Shown: piece after piece, positions 7,782-15,793 of the stretch
Position numbering within the stretch: the first letter of the stretch is position 1
How the letters are laid out: the number at the start of each line of letters is the position of its first letter
DNA from: Cloacibacillus sp. An23
Lineage (GTDB): Bacteria; Synergistota; Synergistia; Synergistales; Synergistaceae
Length of the DNA: 64,000 nt
NCBI RefSeq assembly: GCF_002159945.1
Contig: NZ_NFJQ01000004.1
Coordinates: 124,001 to 188,000, forward strand
Direction of reading: 5' to 3'
The notes under the pieces: generated by a model
What the model was told of the DNA's origin: nothing
Databases searched by the model: none
The model's input: only the letters and a program-made list of their open reading frames with translations
Translations under genes and position numbers: made by a program

Positions 7782-9218
7782 TTAAGGCTGAATCGAAATC
7801 CTGCGGATGTCGTAATATTCTTCGAGTGACCATTTGCCTCGGTCGCAGCCGAGTCCGCTCTGCTTGATGCCTATGTGCGGCATGTTCGGCCCGGCGCCCG
7901 GCTGATTGACCTGAAGCTCGCCGACTTCCACGTCTTCGATGCATCTGCCGATGACGCGCGAATCGTGAGTGAAAAGGTAGCCCGTCAGTCCGAGGTCGGT
8001 CTTGTTCGCCCGTTCGACTACTTCGTCCAGATCTTTGAACGTCAGCACCGAATAGATCGGGCCGAATATTTCCTGCTGGGTTATGGACATTTCGTCTGTC
8101 ACGCCGTCGAGCACGGCGGGAACGAAGAATGCCCCGTTTTTCAGCTCGTCGGGCAGTTCGGGGATGTTTCCGCCGTAAAGGAGCTTCGCTCCTTCTTTCT
8201 GCGCCTCTTCGACGAGATGGATCATTCTGTCTCTCGTCTTGACGTTGATCATCGGCCCCATCGCGTTCGGCATGTCGCCGCTCCAGCCTACCTGCACCTT
8301 TTTGACGTAGCCGAGAAGTTTTTCGACAAATACGTCGTGTATGGATTCGTGAACGAATATGCGGTTGATGTTCGCGCAGCCCTGTCCGCTGATGCGAACT
8401 TTGCGGTCGGCGACGAATTTCGCCGTTTCTTCCAGATCGCAGTCCGGCATGATTATGCACGGGGCGTTGCCGCCGAGTTCCATGGAGAAGCGCTTGACGG
8501 AGGTCGAGGCGTTCTTCATGACTTCCACGCCGACGGACGACGAACCGATGACCGCCACCATCGCGGGGATTTTGCTCCGGCTCAGATGGTTGCCGATGAC
8601 GCTCGCGCGTCCGGTGACGATGTTGACGACTCCTGCGGGCAGGCCGATCTTTTCGCAGAGTTCGCCGATTTTGAGGCTCGCGAGCGGAGTCTCCGTGCTC
8701 GGCTTGAGGACGCAGGTGCATCCGGAGGCCATCGACGGACACATTTTCAGGCCGACGTTGCTGACCGGCATGTTCCACGCGAGATGTCCGACGACCACGC
8801 CGACGGGGCGTTTCAGGACTACGTGGAAATTGCCGCGGCGTCCGCCGTATTCCGGGATGTCCGTGCCGTAGACGCGCTTAGCCTCTTCCGCGTAATATCC
8901 AAAGTAGCTGATGAAGGCGTTGAAGTCGTTCCCGGCCTCTTTGTAGGATTTGCCGCCCTCTTTCGCCATAAGGTCTATTATCACGTCTTTTTCGGCGAGG
9001 CAGGCATCTTTCAGCTTCATCATCCATCCTATGCGCTCGTTGAGGCTGAGGCGCGACCACGACGGGAACGCGGCCTGCGCCGCTTCGAGCGCTTCGTCGG
9101 CCTGTTCCGTGGACGCGGTCGATATCGTTTCGAGCAGCCCTCCAGTGGCCGGGCATGTCACGTCGAGTTTCTCGCCCGCTCCTTCAACGCATTTTCCGTT
9201 TATATACATTTTATACAT
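7782..9218 (-). CDS. NAD(P)-dependent aldehyde dehydrogenase
   Basis: This 478-residue protein is a full-length aldehyde dehydrogenase of the succinate-semialdehyde dehydrogenase-like branch. The general base lies in MELGGNAPCII, and the catalytic Cys in SGQGCANINR. The nucleotide-binding region (VIGSSSVG) and a C-terminal GYLFTHDSRV segment are present. It should oxidise an aldehyde to an acid in the cytoplasm. The start at 9218 is chosen because GGGGAG stands 7 bases before it; a longer frame to 9269 has no site. It lies 69 bases after an iron alcohol dehydrogenase gene, suggesting that the alcohol dehydrogenase makes its substrate. The exact aldehyde is unknown. Confidence 0.92.
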   Translation of the reverse strand: MYKMYINGKCVEGAGEKLDVTCPATGGLLETISTASTEQADEALEAAQAAFPSWSRLSLNERIGWMMKLKDACLAEKDVIIDLMAKEGGKSYKEAGNDFNAFISYFGYYAEEAKRVYGTDIPEYGGRRGNFHVVLKRPVGVVVGHLAWNMPVSNVGLKMCPSMASGCTCVLKPSTETPLASLKIGELCEKIGLPAGVVNIVTGRASVIGNHLSRSKIPAMVAVIGSSSVGVEVMKNASTSVKRFSMELGGNAPCIIMPDCDLEETAKFVADRKVRISGQGCANINRIFVHESIHDVFVEKLLGYVKKVQVGWSGDMPNAMGPMINVKTRDRMIHLVEEAQKEGAKLLYGGNIPELPDELKNGAFFVPAVLDGVTDEMSITQQEIFGPIYSVLTFKDLDEVVERANKTDLGLTGYLFTHDSRVIGRCIEDVEVGELQVNQPGAGPNMPHIGIKQSGLGCDRGKWSLEEYYDIRRISIQP

Positions 9219-9287
9219 CCAGATACTCCCCTTTCGTAAAAATACCTTTCCGTAACGGCGATTTTTCAAAAACGCGGATTTCTGTTT

Positions 9288-10466
9288 TTAATAGGCGTTT
9301 TTGTAAATCGCGATAAGGTCCTTGAGCGTGCCTTTGCACGGGTTGACGAAGAACGGTTTGCCCTGTATGCAGTCCTTCGCCATCTGCTCGAAGGCTTCCG
9401 GATCGACGCCCGCGTCTTTCAGGTTGCAGGGAAGCCCTATGTCGGCGCACATCTCTCGGATGGCCTCGCACGCGGCTTTCGCGGCCTGGACTTCGTTCAT
9501 GTCTCTTGTGTCGACTCCCATTATTTCAGCGACTTTGGCGAATTTCGCGGGATTTCCGCGCCACGTGTATTTGACGACGTGCGGCAGCATCAGGGCGTTC
9601 GCCGTCCCGTGCGAGATGTGGAAGTGCGCGCTCAGCGGTTTCGCGAGTCCGTGTACAATGCCGAGGGCCGCCTGCGAAAGGCACATCCCTCCGAGCGTCG
9701 AGCCGATCAGCATGGCCTGCGCCGCCGTCTGATTTCCGGGGTTCGCTACGTACTGGCGTATGTTCGACGAAATCAGCCGCATTCCTTCGAGCGCCATAAA
9801 GTCGCTGAAAGCCCACGAGCCGTTCGTCGATATGTAGGCCTCGAAGCAGTGGGTGAAAGCGTCTATCCCGCAGCCTGCCGCGACGGAGGCGGGGACGGTC
9901 GCTATCATTTTCGCGTCAAGCACGGAGAATACCGGGACGTAGAAGGGGCTCTGCGCGCGGACTTTTTTGACGTTGTCAGTATCGTTGATGGCGATGTTCC
10001 AGCTCGATTCGCTTCCCGTCCCCGCCGTGGTCGGGATTGCGAAGCACGGAACCGGCGCGTTTTTGTATCTGTTGACTCCGGTGTAGTCGCCTTTGTAATC
10101 GAGAATGTGAGTTCCGGGGTTGGCGATGAGGATGGAGGCTGCTTTCGCGGAATCGAGAGAACTGCCGCCGCCGACGCCGAGGACGCAGTTAGCCCCGTCT
10201 TTTATCCCCTGTCCTCCTATGGCGTCCATCAGGTGGGCCGAGGGGTCGGCCTCGATTTTATCGAAGACGGAATATTCGAGTTCCGCGTTCTTGAGCGACT
10301 CGAACACTACGTCGAGCACGCCGAGTTTTACAAGGACCTCTTCGGTTACTACCAATACTTTCTTTCCGCCGCGTTTCTTTATCTCTTCGCCTATCGTGGC
10401 GGCGAGCCCTACGCCGCAGTTCAGACGACCCTGGTTGTGGAAGTGTCCCGGATTTGCGTTAAACAT
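9288..10466 (-). CDS. Iron-containing alcohol dehydrogenase
   Basis: This 392-residue group III alcohol dehydrogenase has an N-terminal dinucleotide domain with GVGGGSSLDSAKA near residue 100. Its helical iron domain carries the ligands Asp and His in GCGIDAFTHCFEAY, plus two later His residues in GIVHGLAKPLSAHFHISHG. PTTAGTGSESS is also typical. The family interconverts alcohols and aldehydes with NAD(P)H; members include lactaldehyde reductase, 1,3-propanediol dehydrogenase and 4-hydroxybutyrate dehydrogenase. Its place between an enolase-superfamily enzyme gene and an aldehyde dehydrogenase gene points to a middle step of one catabolic route. The substrate cannot be read from sequence. Confidence 0.93.
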   Translation of the reverse strand: MFNANPGHFHNQGRLNCGVGLAATIGEEIKKRGGKKVLVVTEEVLVKLGVLDVVFESLKNAELEYSVFDKIEADPSAHLMDAIGGQGIKDGANCVLGVGGGSSLDSAKAASILIANPGTHILDYKGDYTGVNRYKNAPVPCFAIPTTAGTGSESSWNIAINDTDNVKKVRAQSPFYVPVFSVLDAKMIATVPASVAAGCGIDAFTHCFEAYISTNGSWAFSDFMALEGMRLISSNIRQYVANPGNQTAAQAMLIGSTLGGMCLSQAALGIVHGLAKPLSAHFHISHGTANALMLPHVVKYTWRGNPAKFAKVAEIMGVDTRDMNEVQAAKAACEAIREMCADIGLPCNLKDAGVDPEAFEQMAKDCIQGKPFFVNPCKGTLKDLIAIYKNAY

Positions 10467-10531
10467 ATAAAATCGCTCCTTTATATTAAGTGTATAGGTA
10501 AATCAGTCTGTCATAAGCCGCTGTGCCGAAA

Positions 10532-11692
10532 TTATCTTACGCGCGTCGCCTCTATGACGCTCTCGTCTATTTCGAGGCCGAAGCCAGGCTTGTCCTGCAT
10601 CGTTATCATTCCGGTCTTCGGGTCGTAATCCATCGGAAGCGGCGTGAGGTCCCATCTCAGCGGGTTGCGCTGGTCCTTCGCCCAGTCGGACTGCATATGC
10701 TCGAACATATAGCAGTCGTTAAAGGCCGCCGCGATGTGCAGCGTCGAAGCGAGGCATACGGCGGAGCAGCTTCCCGTGTGCGTGAGGTACTTGACGTTGT
10801 AGGCGTTGGCGAGCCCGTGGATTTTCAGCGCTTCGGTGACGCCTCCGCAGCGGCAGATGTTCGGCTGTATTATGTCGATTTTGCCGCGCGTGATGAGGTC
10901 TTTCATGCCCCAGCGGAGGAAGTGCGCCTCGCCTCCGGCGATGGGGACGCTCAGATTTTCGGAGAGCAGCCTGTAGCCGTCGTAGTCGTCGGGATGCACC
11001 GGCTCTTCAAACCAGCGGATGTTGCACTCTTCGAGCACGCGTCCGACGCGGAGCGCCGTCTTCGCGTCGTAGCCGCAGTTGGCGTCGCTGGTAAGCTCAA
11101 TATCGTCGCCGACGACTTCGCGCACGGCGCGCACCGTCGCCATGTCGTTCTCGGGGACCTGCCCGATCTTTATCTTCATGGAGCGGAATCCCGCTTCCTT
11201 GAATTTCAGAGCCGTCTCTTTGACAACCTCAAGGCCGCGGAAACGTATCGACGAGGCGTAGGCCATGAAGGAAGGACGTCCGCCCGCTCCGAGCAGCTTG
11301 TAGACCGGCACGCCGAGCGCCTTTCCCTTGATGTCCCACAGCGCGCAGTCAATGCCGGACATCGCTTCGATGTAGAAGCCCTGATAATGTCCGCGGTTCA
11401 TCATCGCGCCGAACATCAGATCCCATATGCGCTCAGTGTCGAACGGGTCTTTGCCTATGAGCAGCGGCGATATATATTCAACTATGTCGCGCGTGGCTGT
11501 CGGCGAGAAGCGGACCATGCATTCCCCCCAGCCGGTGACGCCTTCGTCCGTTTCGATTTTCACGAGAGTGGCGCGGTATTCCTTGAACACGAGATGCTCG
11601 AGCTCGCTCGCATACGGAATGCTTATCGGCGCCTTGATCGGGTTCTTTATCTCTTCGACACAGGTTATGGCTTCAACTTTGGTGATTTTCAT
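10532..11692 (-). CDS. Mandelate racemase/muconate lactonizing enzyme family protein
   Basis: This 386-residue enolase-superfamily enzyme has an N-terminal capping domain and a beta/alpha barrel. The K-x-K acid/base motif is in SMKIKIG. The metal ligands are Asp in LTSDANCGY, Glu in RWFEEPVHP and Glu in IAGGEAHF. A candidate catalytic His is in LTHTGSCSAV. Such enzymes abstract a proton alpha to a carboxylate and usually dehydrate or epimerise sugar acids or hydroxy acids. Where most mandelate-racemase-group members have QPD on the sixth strand, this protein has QPN (IIQPNICRCGG), so the Asp of the His-Asp dyad seems replaced. It is the first gene of the operon, with a strong promoter upstream and a divergent LysR gene. 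Confidence 0.92.
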   Translation of the reverse strand: MKITKVEAITCVEEIKNPIKAPISIPYASELEHLVFKEYRATLVKIETDEGVTGWGECMVRFSPTATRDIVEYISPLLIGKDPFDTERIWDLMFGAMMNRGHYQGFYIEAMSGIDCALWDIKGKALGVPVYKLLGAGGRPSFMAYASSIRFRGLEVVKETALKFKEAGFRSMKIKIGQVPENDMATVRAVREVVGDDIELTSDANCGYDAKTALRVGRVLEECNIRWFEEPVHPDDYDGYRLLSENLSVPIAGGEAHFLRWGMKDLITRGKIDIIQPNICRCGGVTEALKIHGLANAYNVKYLTHTGSCSAVCLASTLHIAAAFNDCYMFEHMQSDWAKDQRNPLRWDLTPLPMDYDPKTGMITMQDKPGFGLEIDESVIEATRVR

Positions 11693-11797
11693 AATACTCC
11701 CCCTAAGATTCTGAAATTCAATACGCTTATTTATTTTTGAAAAATCTGTAACTGACTGAGCATATATTAACCCTCTTAAAACGATAAGTAAAATAGA

Positions 11798-11826
11798 ATT
11801 ATATAAAGACTTACATTAGCTTTTAA
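11798..11826 (-). promoter_or_regulatory. Promoter of the catabolic operon
   Basis: Read on the minus strand, a TTAAAA -35 (11821-11826) is followed after 17 bases by a perfect TATAAT -10 (11798-11803). It lies in an AT-rich interval of about 250 bases shared with the divergent LysR gene, where the regulator would be expected to bind. Confidence 0.7.
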
Positions 11827-11864
11827 TAATATATCAACGCACAGCGCGGCTGCGCGCGGCAAAC

Positions 11865-11893
11865 TTGTTTTTTCCAGCGGCATCAACTAAGAT
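11865..11893 (+). promoter_or_regulatory. Possible weak promoter of the LysR gene
   Basis: TTGTTT (11865-11870) and TAAGAT (11888-11893) are 17 bases apart. Both hexamers are only partial matches, as is common for autoregulated LysR genes. Confidence 0.35.
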
Positions 11894-11943
11894 AAATGTT
11901 AGGAAGGTCGCGTTATTACAGAACAAAAAGGGGCGTGAACGCC

Positions 11944-12828
11944 GTGACTTTAAGGCATCTGCGTATTTTTGTGGAAGTCGTCAACTGCGGCAAGATGAGC
12001 GAGGCGGCGTCCAAGCTGTATATTTCGCAGTCGTCGATAAGCCAGACGATCGCTGAGTTGGAGAGCTACTATAATGTAAAGCTCTTTGACCGGCTGTCGA
12101 AAAGGCTTTTTCTGACTTCTTCCGGGCGAGAGCTTTACGAAATGGCTTCCAAGGTAATCCTCTCTTACGATGAGATGAACCAGTACATGACGCACATCAC
12201 GGACAGGCAGGAGCTCAAGGTTGGCGCGACGTTCACGATAGGGGCGACCGTGATGACGCAGATATTGAAGCGGCTGAACGGCACGTGCCCGAACGTCACA
12301 ACGAGGGTCGTCGTCGACAGAACTCCGGTTCTCGAAAGGCAGATCCTCCACGGCGAGCTAGACGCCGCGCTCGTCGAAGGCACGGTGAAGAGTCCAGACG
12401 TCGTAGTGCAGAAACTTATGCAGGACGAACTTTTTCTGGTCTGCTCGCCTGAACACCCGTTCGCCGGAAAAGAGCAGGTAGAGATAAAGGAGCTTGAAGG
12501 ACAGGATTTTATTATGCGCGAGCCGCAGAGCAAGACGCGCAAAATTTTTGAAACTTATCTGGAGCGCGAGCACGTCGCCGTGGCCGAGAAATGGACCTGC
12601 AACAACCCCGAAACTATAAAGTCTGCGGTAATATCAGGCTACGGGCTGTCGGTGCTGTCGGAACGCTACGTAAGGCGCGAGCTGGAGAAGGGGACTATAA
12701 AGGCCGTGCCGGTCAGGGACATACATATGGTTCGTGATTTTTCACTCGTCTATCACAAAAGCAAGTATCGTTTCCCCGCTTTCGTCAATTTCGTAACGAT
12801 TTGCAGTAATTTCAGCGAAATACAGTAA
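11944..12828 (+). CDS. LysR family transcriptional regulator
   Basis: This 294-residue protein has an N-terminal winged helix-turn-helix (about residues 1-60: LRHLRIFVEVVNCGKMSEAA, then SQSSISQTIAELE) and a periplasmic-binding-protein-like effector domain. The GTG at 11944 is preferred because AAAGGGG at 11927-11933 is 10 bases ahead; the GTG at 11935 is too close and an upstream ATG lacks a site. It diverges from the enolase-superfamily/alcohol dehydrogenase/aldehyde dehydrogenase operon and most likely controls it in response to the pathway substrate. That role is inferred from the usual LysR arrangement. Confidence 0.93.
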   Translation: MTLRHLRIFVEVVNCGKMSEAASKLYISQSSISQTIAELESYYNVKLFDRLSKRLFLTSSGRELYEMASKVILSYDEMNQYMTHITDRQELKVGATFTIGATVMTQILKRLNGTCPNVTTRVVVDRTPVLERQILHGELDAALVEGTVKSPDVVVQKLMQDELFLVCSPEHPFAGKEQVEIKELEGQDFIMREPQSKTRKIFETYLEREHVAVAEKWTCNNPETIKSAVISGYGLSVLSERYVRRELEKGTIKAVPVRDIHMVRDFSLVYHKSKYRFPAFVNFVTICSNFSEIQ

Positions 12829-12851
12829 GGCGGGCCGCGCGCGGCCCCCGG

Positions 12852-12889
12852 ATAAAATTCGAGCGGCCCGCGATTACCGGAGCCGCTCG
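12852..12889 (-). terminator. Putative terminator of the rubredoxin gene
   Basis: On the minus strand a CGAGCGGC/GCCGCTCG stem is followed by AATTTTAT. A second GC palindrome at about 12834-12849 may serve the converging LysR gene but has no T-run. Confidence 0.5.
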
Positions 12890-12917
12890 ACGCAGTTCAG
12901 CTGCGCTGTCGACGTTT

Positions 12918-13076
12918 TTACTGCGCTTCGAACATCTCCTTGCCGACGCCGCAGACCGGGCAGACCCAGCCGTCGGGGATGTCTTCGAAGGCGGTGCCGG
13001 CGGCTATGCCGGAATCGGGGTCGCCTATCTCGGGGTCGTAAACGTAACCGCAAACTGTGCAGACATATTTCTTCAT
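12918..13076 (-). CDS. Rubredoxin
   Basis: This 52-residue protein is a standard rubredoxin with a single iron held by C6, C9, C39 and C42 (CTVCG and CPVCG). It also has the conserved aromatic core YVYDPEIGD and the DIPDGWVCP segment. It is a cytoplasmic one-electron carrier, used in anaerobes for oxygen and peroxide detoxification among other roles. The start at 13076 follows AGGAGAG; a longer frame upstream is not supported. It lies about 70 bases downstream of the M24 peptidase gene on the same strand and could be the last gene of that operon. The redox partner is not identified here. Confidence 0.97.
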   Translation of the reverse strand: MKKYVCTVCGYVYDPEIGDPDSGIAAGTAFEDIPDGWVCPVCGVGKEMFEAQ

Positions 13077-13148
13077 GGGAACTTCTCTCCTTTTCGTTGC
13101 TTCGTTATGTGATGCGAAACTCCACGCGGTCATTATAACACGCTGAAA

Positions 13149-14246
13149 TCATTTTGAAACTACGAAGAGTTCCGGCGCGAGTTCATCGGTCAGAAGCTCC
13201 GCGCCCTCCGACGTTATCAGATAGTCGTCCTCGAGCCTCATGCCGCGCGAGCCCTCGAAGTAGAGCCCAGGCTCTATCGTCACGACGTCGCCGGCCGCCA
13301 GCGCGTCGTCGCGGCGCGGAGAGAGCACCGGGGATTCGTGGACTTCGAGGCCGAAGCTGTGGCCCAGGCTGTGCGTGAAGAATTTTTCTTTTCCTTCCGC
13401 GGCGAATACGCGCGCCGCAGTTTCGTGCAGTTCTTTGCCGGAGGCTCCGGCTTTGAGCGCCGCGGCTCCTGCGTCGTGCGCGCGTTTGACGAGCGCGTGG
13501 AGCACTAGCGCTTCGTCCGTTGGCTCGCCTATCGAGAAGTTGCGCGTGATGTCGCAGAGGTAGCCGTTCCAGCGCGCGCCGTAGTCCACGGTGACGCATT
13601 CGCCGCGCTCCATCGGCTTGTCCGTCGCGCGTCCGTGCGGCATCGCGCCGCGAGCGCCGGAGGCGACTATCATGTCGAAGCCCGCGCCGCCGCCCGCCGC
13701 GCTTATGCGGTAGTTGAGCAGCGACTCGAATTCTTTTTCGGTCATGCCCGGGCGCGCGGCGTCGAGCGTTTCGAGGAAGGCGCGCGCGCCTATCGAGGCC
13801 GCGCGCTTGATGCAGGAAATCTCCTCCGCGTCCTTCCTGCGGCGCAGCCGCTCCATTATCGCGCCTCCGTCGCGCCACGTTCCGAGGCCGTCCGCTAGGC
13901 GCAGCCAGTTTTCGTGCGACGTTTTGCGCGCCTCGCATAAAATCTCCTCCGCGCCGTGCGCGCGCAGGCTTTCGCGCAGGTCTTCGGCGAGATTTTTTTT
14001 CTGTTCCTTCACGCAGTAGGGAGACTGGGTCCGTCCGGCCTCGGCGTAGCGCCCGTCGAGGAAGAGCTCCGGTTCCGCGTCGTCGTAGACGACGAGCGCG
14101 CCCGCCGTGCCGCGGAAGCCGCTGAGGTAGAAGAGGCTCTCCCAGTTGGAATCTTCGTCGTTGAGCACGACGTAGGCGCGCGCGCCCGCTTCGCGCATTT
14201 CCGCGCGCAGCCGCGCCGCGCGGCTCAGAATATATTCCGCGCTCAT
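13149..14246 (-). CDS. M24 family Xaa-Pro aminopeptidase-like peptidase
   Basis: This 365-residue cytoplasmic metallopeptidase has a creatinase-like N-terminal domain and a C-terminal pita-bread domain. The five metal ligands are visible: Asp in TVDYGARW, Asp in CDITRNF, His in HSLGHSFG, Glu in TIEPGLY and Glu in MRLEDDYLI. Such enzymes remove an N-terminal residue before proline, which fits a peptide-fermenting organism. The ATG at 14246 overlaps the previous gene's stop by 4 bases (ATGA), so the two are coupled. Frames extending further upstream belong to the neighbouring gene's shadow. Confidence 0.93.
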   Translation of the reverse strand: MSAEYILSRAARLRAEMREAGARAYVVLNDEDSNWESLFYLSGFRGTAGALVVYDDAEPELFLDGRYAEAGRTQSPYCVKEQKKNLAEDLRESLRAHGAEEILCEARKTSHENWLRLADGLGTWRDGGAIMERLRRRKDAEEISCIKRAASIGARAFLETLDAARPGMTEKEFESLLNYRISAAGGGAGFDMIVASGARGAMPHGRATDKPMERGECVTVDYGARWNGYLCDITRNFSIGEPTDEALVLHALVKRAHDAGAAALKAGASGKELHETAARVFAAEGKEKFFTHSLGHSFGLEVHESPVLSPRRDDALAAGDVVTIEPGLYFEGSRGMRLEDDYLITSEGAELLTDELAPELFVVSK

Positions 14247-15226
14247 TCTTTTCCCATCTTCAGCAGACGCCAGAGCTCTTCGGCGGGCTCGGGCAGCTTT
14301 TCCGTGAGAGGGCCGCCCATGCGGCCGGCGACGACGGAGTCGAAGCCCGCGGCTTTGAGCGACGCCTGCGCCTCTTCCGCCTTGTCCGCGGGGACGACGG
14401 CGAGCAGGCTGCCGGAGGCTATGAGTTTGAGCGGGTCGAAGCCGAGGCGTTCCGCCGCGCGCTTCGTCAGCGGGTGTACCGGAAGCGCGTCGCGCCAAAG
14501 TTCGGCGCTGCGTCCGCAGAGCTGCGAAATTTCGTCGAGGCCGCCGAGGAAGCCGCCCTCCGTCGGGTCGTGCATGAATTTCGCGTATTGCCGCACGGCG
14601 CGCGACTCGGCGAGCACCGAGGTCATGTCCGCCCACGAGACTATTTCCGCGATTTCCTCCGGCGTCATGAAGGGTTCGAGAAGCTCGGGCCTGTCGAGCG
14701 CGAGTATCGACATTCCCTCAATGCCGATGTGTTTCGTTACGATGAGCATGTCGCCTTCGGATATGTCGGTCGCGCGCATGACTTTGTCCGCCGTGCCGAT
14801 GAGCGCGCCCATGATTACGGGACGGTCGTAGCGGTCGTTGAACTCGGTGTGGCCTCCCGCGACTGCGATGCCCTGAGCTTTGCATTCCTCGTCGATCTCG
14901 CTCATTATGCGGCGCGCGCCCTCTTCGCCGAATCTCGGCGGCAGTATGAGCGTGACGGCGAGATATGCGGGGTCGCCGCCTTTCGACGCGATGTCGTTTG
15001 AATTTATCCTGACAAGAAGTTTTCCCGCGCCGCTGTCCGCGCCGACTATCGGGTCGGACGAGAAGACGAGATATTTTCCTTCGGGCCAGCGTATGACCGA
15101 GGCGTCCTCGCCTACGCCGGGGCCGATGAGCACCTCGGGCCTGCGCGCGCCAACGTAGGAGAGCACGCTGCGTTTGAGCGCCTCGGGCGGCAGCTTGCCG
15201 GCGGGGAGTTTGTTTTCTTCCGCCAT
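14243..15226 (-). CDS. AIR synthase-related (HypE/ThiL-like) protein
   Basis: This 327-residue protein belongs to the PurM/AIR-synthase superfamily, ATP-dependent enzymes that include HypE, ThiL, SelD and PurM. IGPGVGEDASVI near the N-terminus, SSDPIVGAD, RINSNDIASKGGDP and VAGGHTEFNDR are the typical ATP- and metal-binding stretches. It ends in LLKMGKE rather than in the cysteine-containing tail of true HypE, and no other hydrogenase maturation gene is near, so I do not call it HypE. It sits between queH and a peptidase gene in a compact operon, with GAGGTG before its ATG. Its reaction is unknown. Confidence 0.88.
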   Translation of the reverse strand: MAEENKLPAGKLPPEALKRSVLSYVGARRPEVLIGPGVGEDASVIRWPEGKYLVFSSDPIVGADSGAGKLLVRINSNDIASKGGDPAYLAVTLILPPRFGEEGARRIMSEIDEECKAQGIAVAGGHTEFNDRYDRPVIMGALIGTADKVMRATDISEGDMLIVTKHIGIEGMSILALDRPELLEPFMTPEEIAEIVSWADMTSVLAESRAVRQYAKFMHDPTEGGFLGGLDEISQLCGRSAELWRDALPVHPLTKRAAERLGFDPLKLIASGSLLAVVPADKAEEAQASLKAAGFDSVVAGRMGGPLTEKLPEPAEELWRLLKMGKE

Positions 15227-15229
15227 TTT

Positions 15230-15793
15230 TTATTTCACCTCTGTGACCGCGGCGTCTCTCATCGAGAAGAGGCAGCCGCAGTAATTCTGTCTGTATAGTC
15301 CGAGCCTTCTGCTCTCGGCGACGGAGCGTTTGAAGCCGTCGTTCTTGCGCCAGACGCGCTCGACCCATTCGAGGCCGCGCGCCGCGGCGGCCTGCGCGCC
15401 TATTGCGTTGATGAGTTTCGCGTCCTTGTGCGGGCTTATCGTGAGAGTCGTGCACAGGTGCGAGAAGCCGTTTTCGCGCGCGTAGTCCGCCGCGGCCTCT
15501 AGCTGCACGCGGAAGCATACGGCGCACCTCGCGCCGCGCTCCGGCTCATCTTCGAGACCGCGCACAGCGGAGAACCATCCTTCCGTATCATACGCTGGCA
15601 GTACGAGCTCGCCGCGCGTCTCCGCCGCGAGCATCCGCACGGCTTCGAGCCTGCGTTCGTACTCGGCGGCGGGGTGGATGTTGCCTCCGTAGAAATATCC
15701 CGCCGTCTCGTACTCTTCCGATATGAGCTCTGGCCACGGCACGGTCGCGTCGGGCGCGCAGCAGATGTGGAGCAGAAGGCGTTTTTTACTCAA
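15230..15793 (-). CDS. queH: Epoxyqueuosine reductase QueH
   Basis: QueH catalyses the last step of queuosine synthesis, reducing epoxyqueuosine in tRNA to queuosine, and replaces QueG in many bacteria. The conserved cysteines are present: HICCAPD at the start, RCAVCF in the middle and YCGC near the end, together with GGNIHP. The frame is open to an ATG at 15868. That start would overlap trmI by 83 bases and add a very basic stretch that is only the shifted reading of trmI's acidic tail. I therefore place the start at the TTG at 15793, overlapping the trmI stop, giving 187 residues as in other QueH proteins. The ribosome-binding site there is weak, so the start is uncertain. Confidence 0.88.
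   Translation of the reverse strand: MSKKRLLLHICCAPDATVPWPELISEEYETAGYFYGGNIHPAAEYERRLEAVRMLAAETRGELVLPAYDTEGWFSAVRGLEDEPERGARCAVCFRVQLEAAADYARENGFSHLCTTLTISPHKDAKLINAIGAQAAAARGLEWVERVWRKNDGFKRSVAESRRLGLYRQNYCGCLFSMRDAAVTEVK

Noticed and set aside
7875-9239. A 454-codon plus-strand frame over the aldehyde dehydrogenase gene
   Set aside because: Shadow of a clear enzyme gene; no start signal or homology-like motif.
12834-12849. Perfect GC palindrome after the LysR gene
   Set aside because: It could be a terminator but has no T-run, so I did not list it as one.
14243-15226. Naming the AIR-synthase-like gene hypE
   Set aside because: The protein lacks the cysteine-ending tail required for HypE chemistry and no other hyp gene is present.
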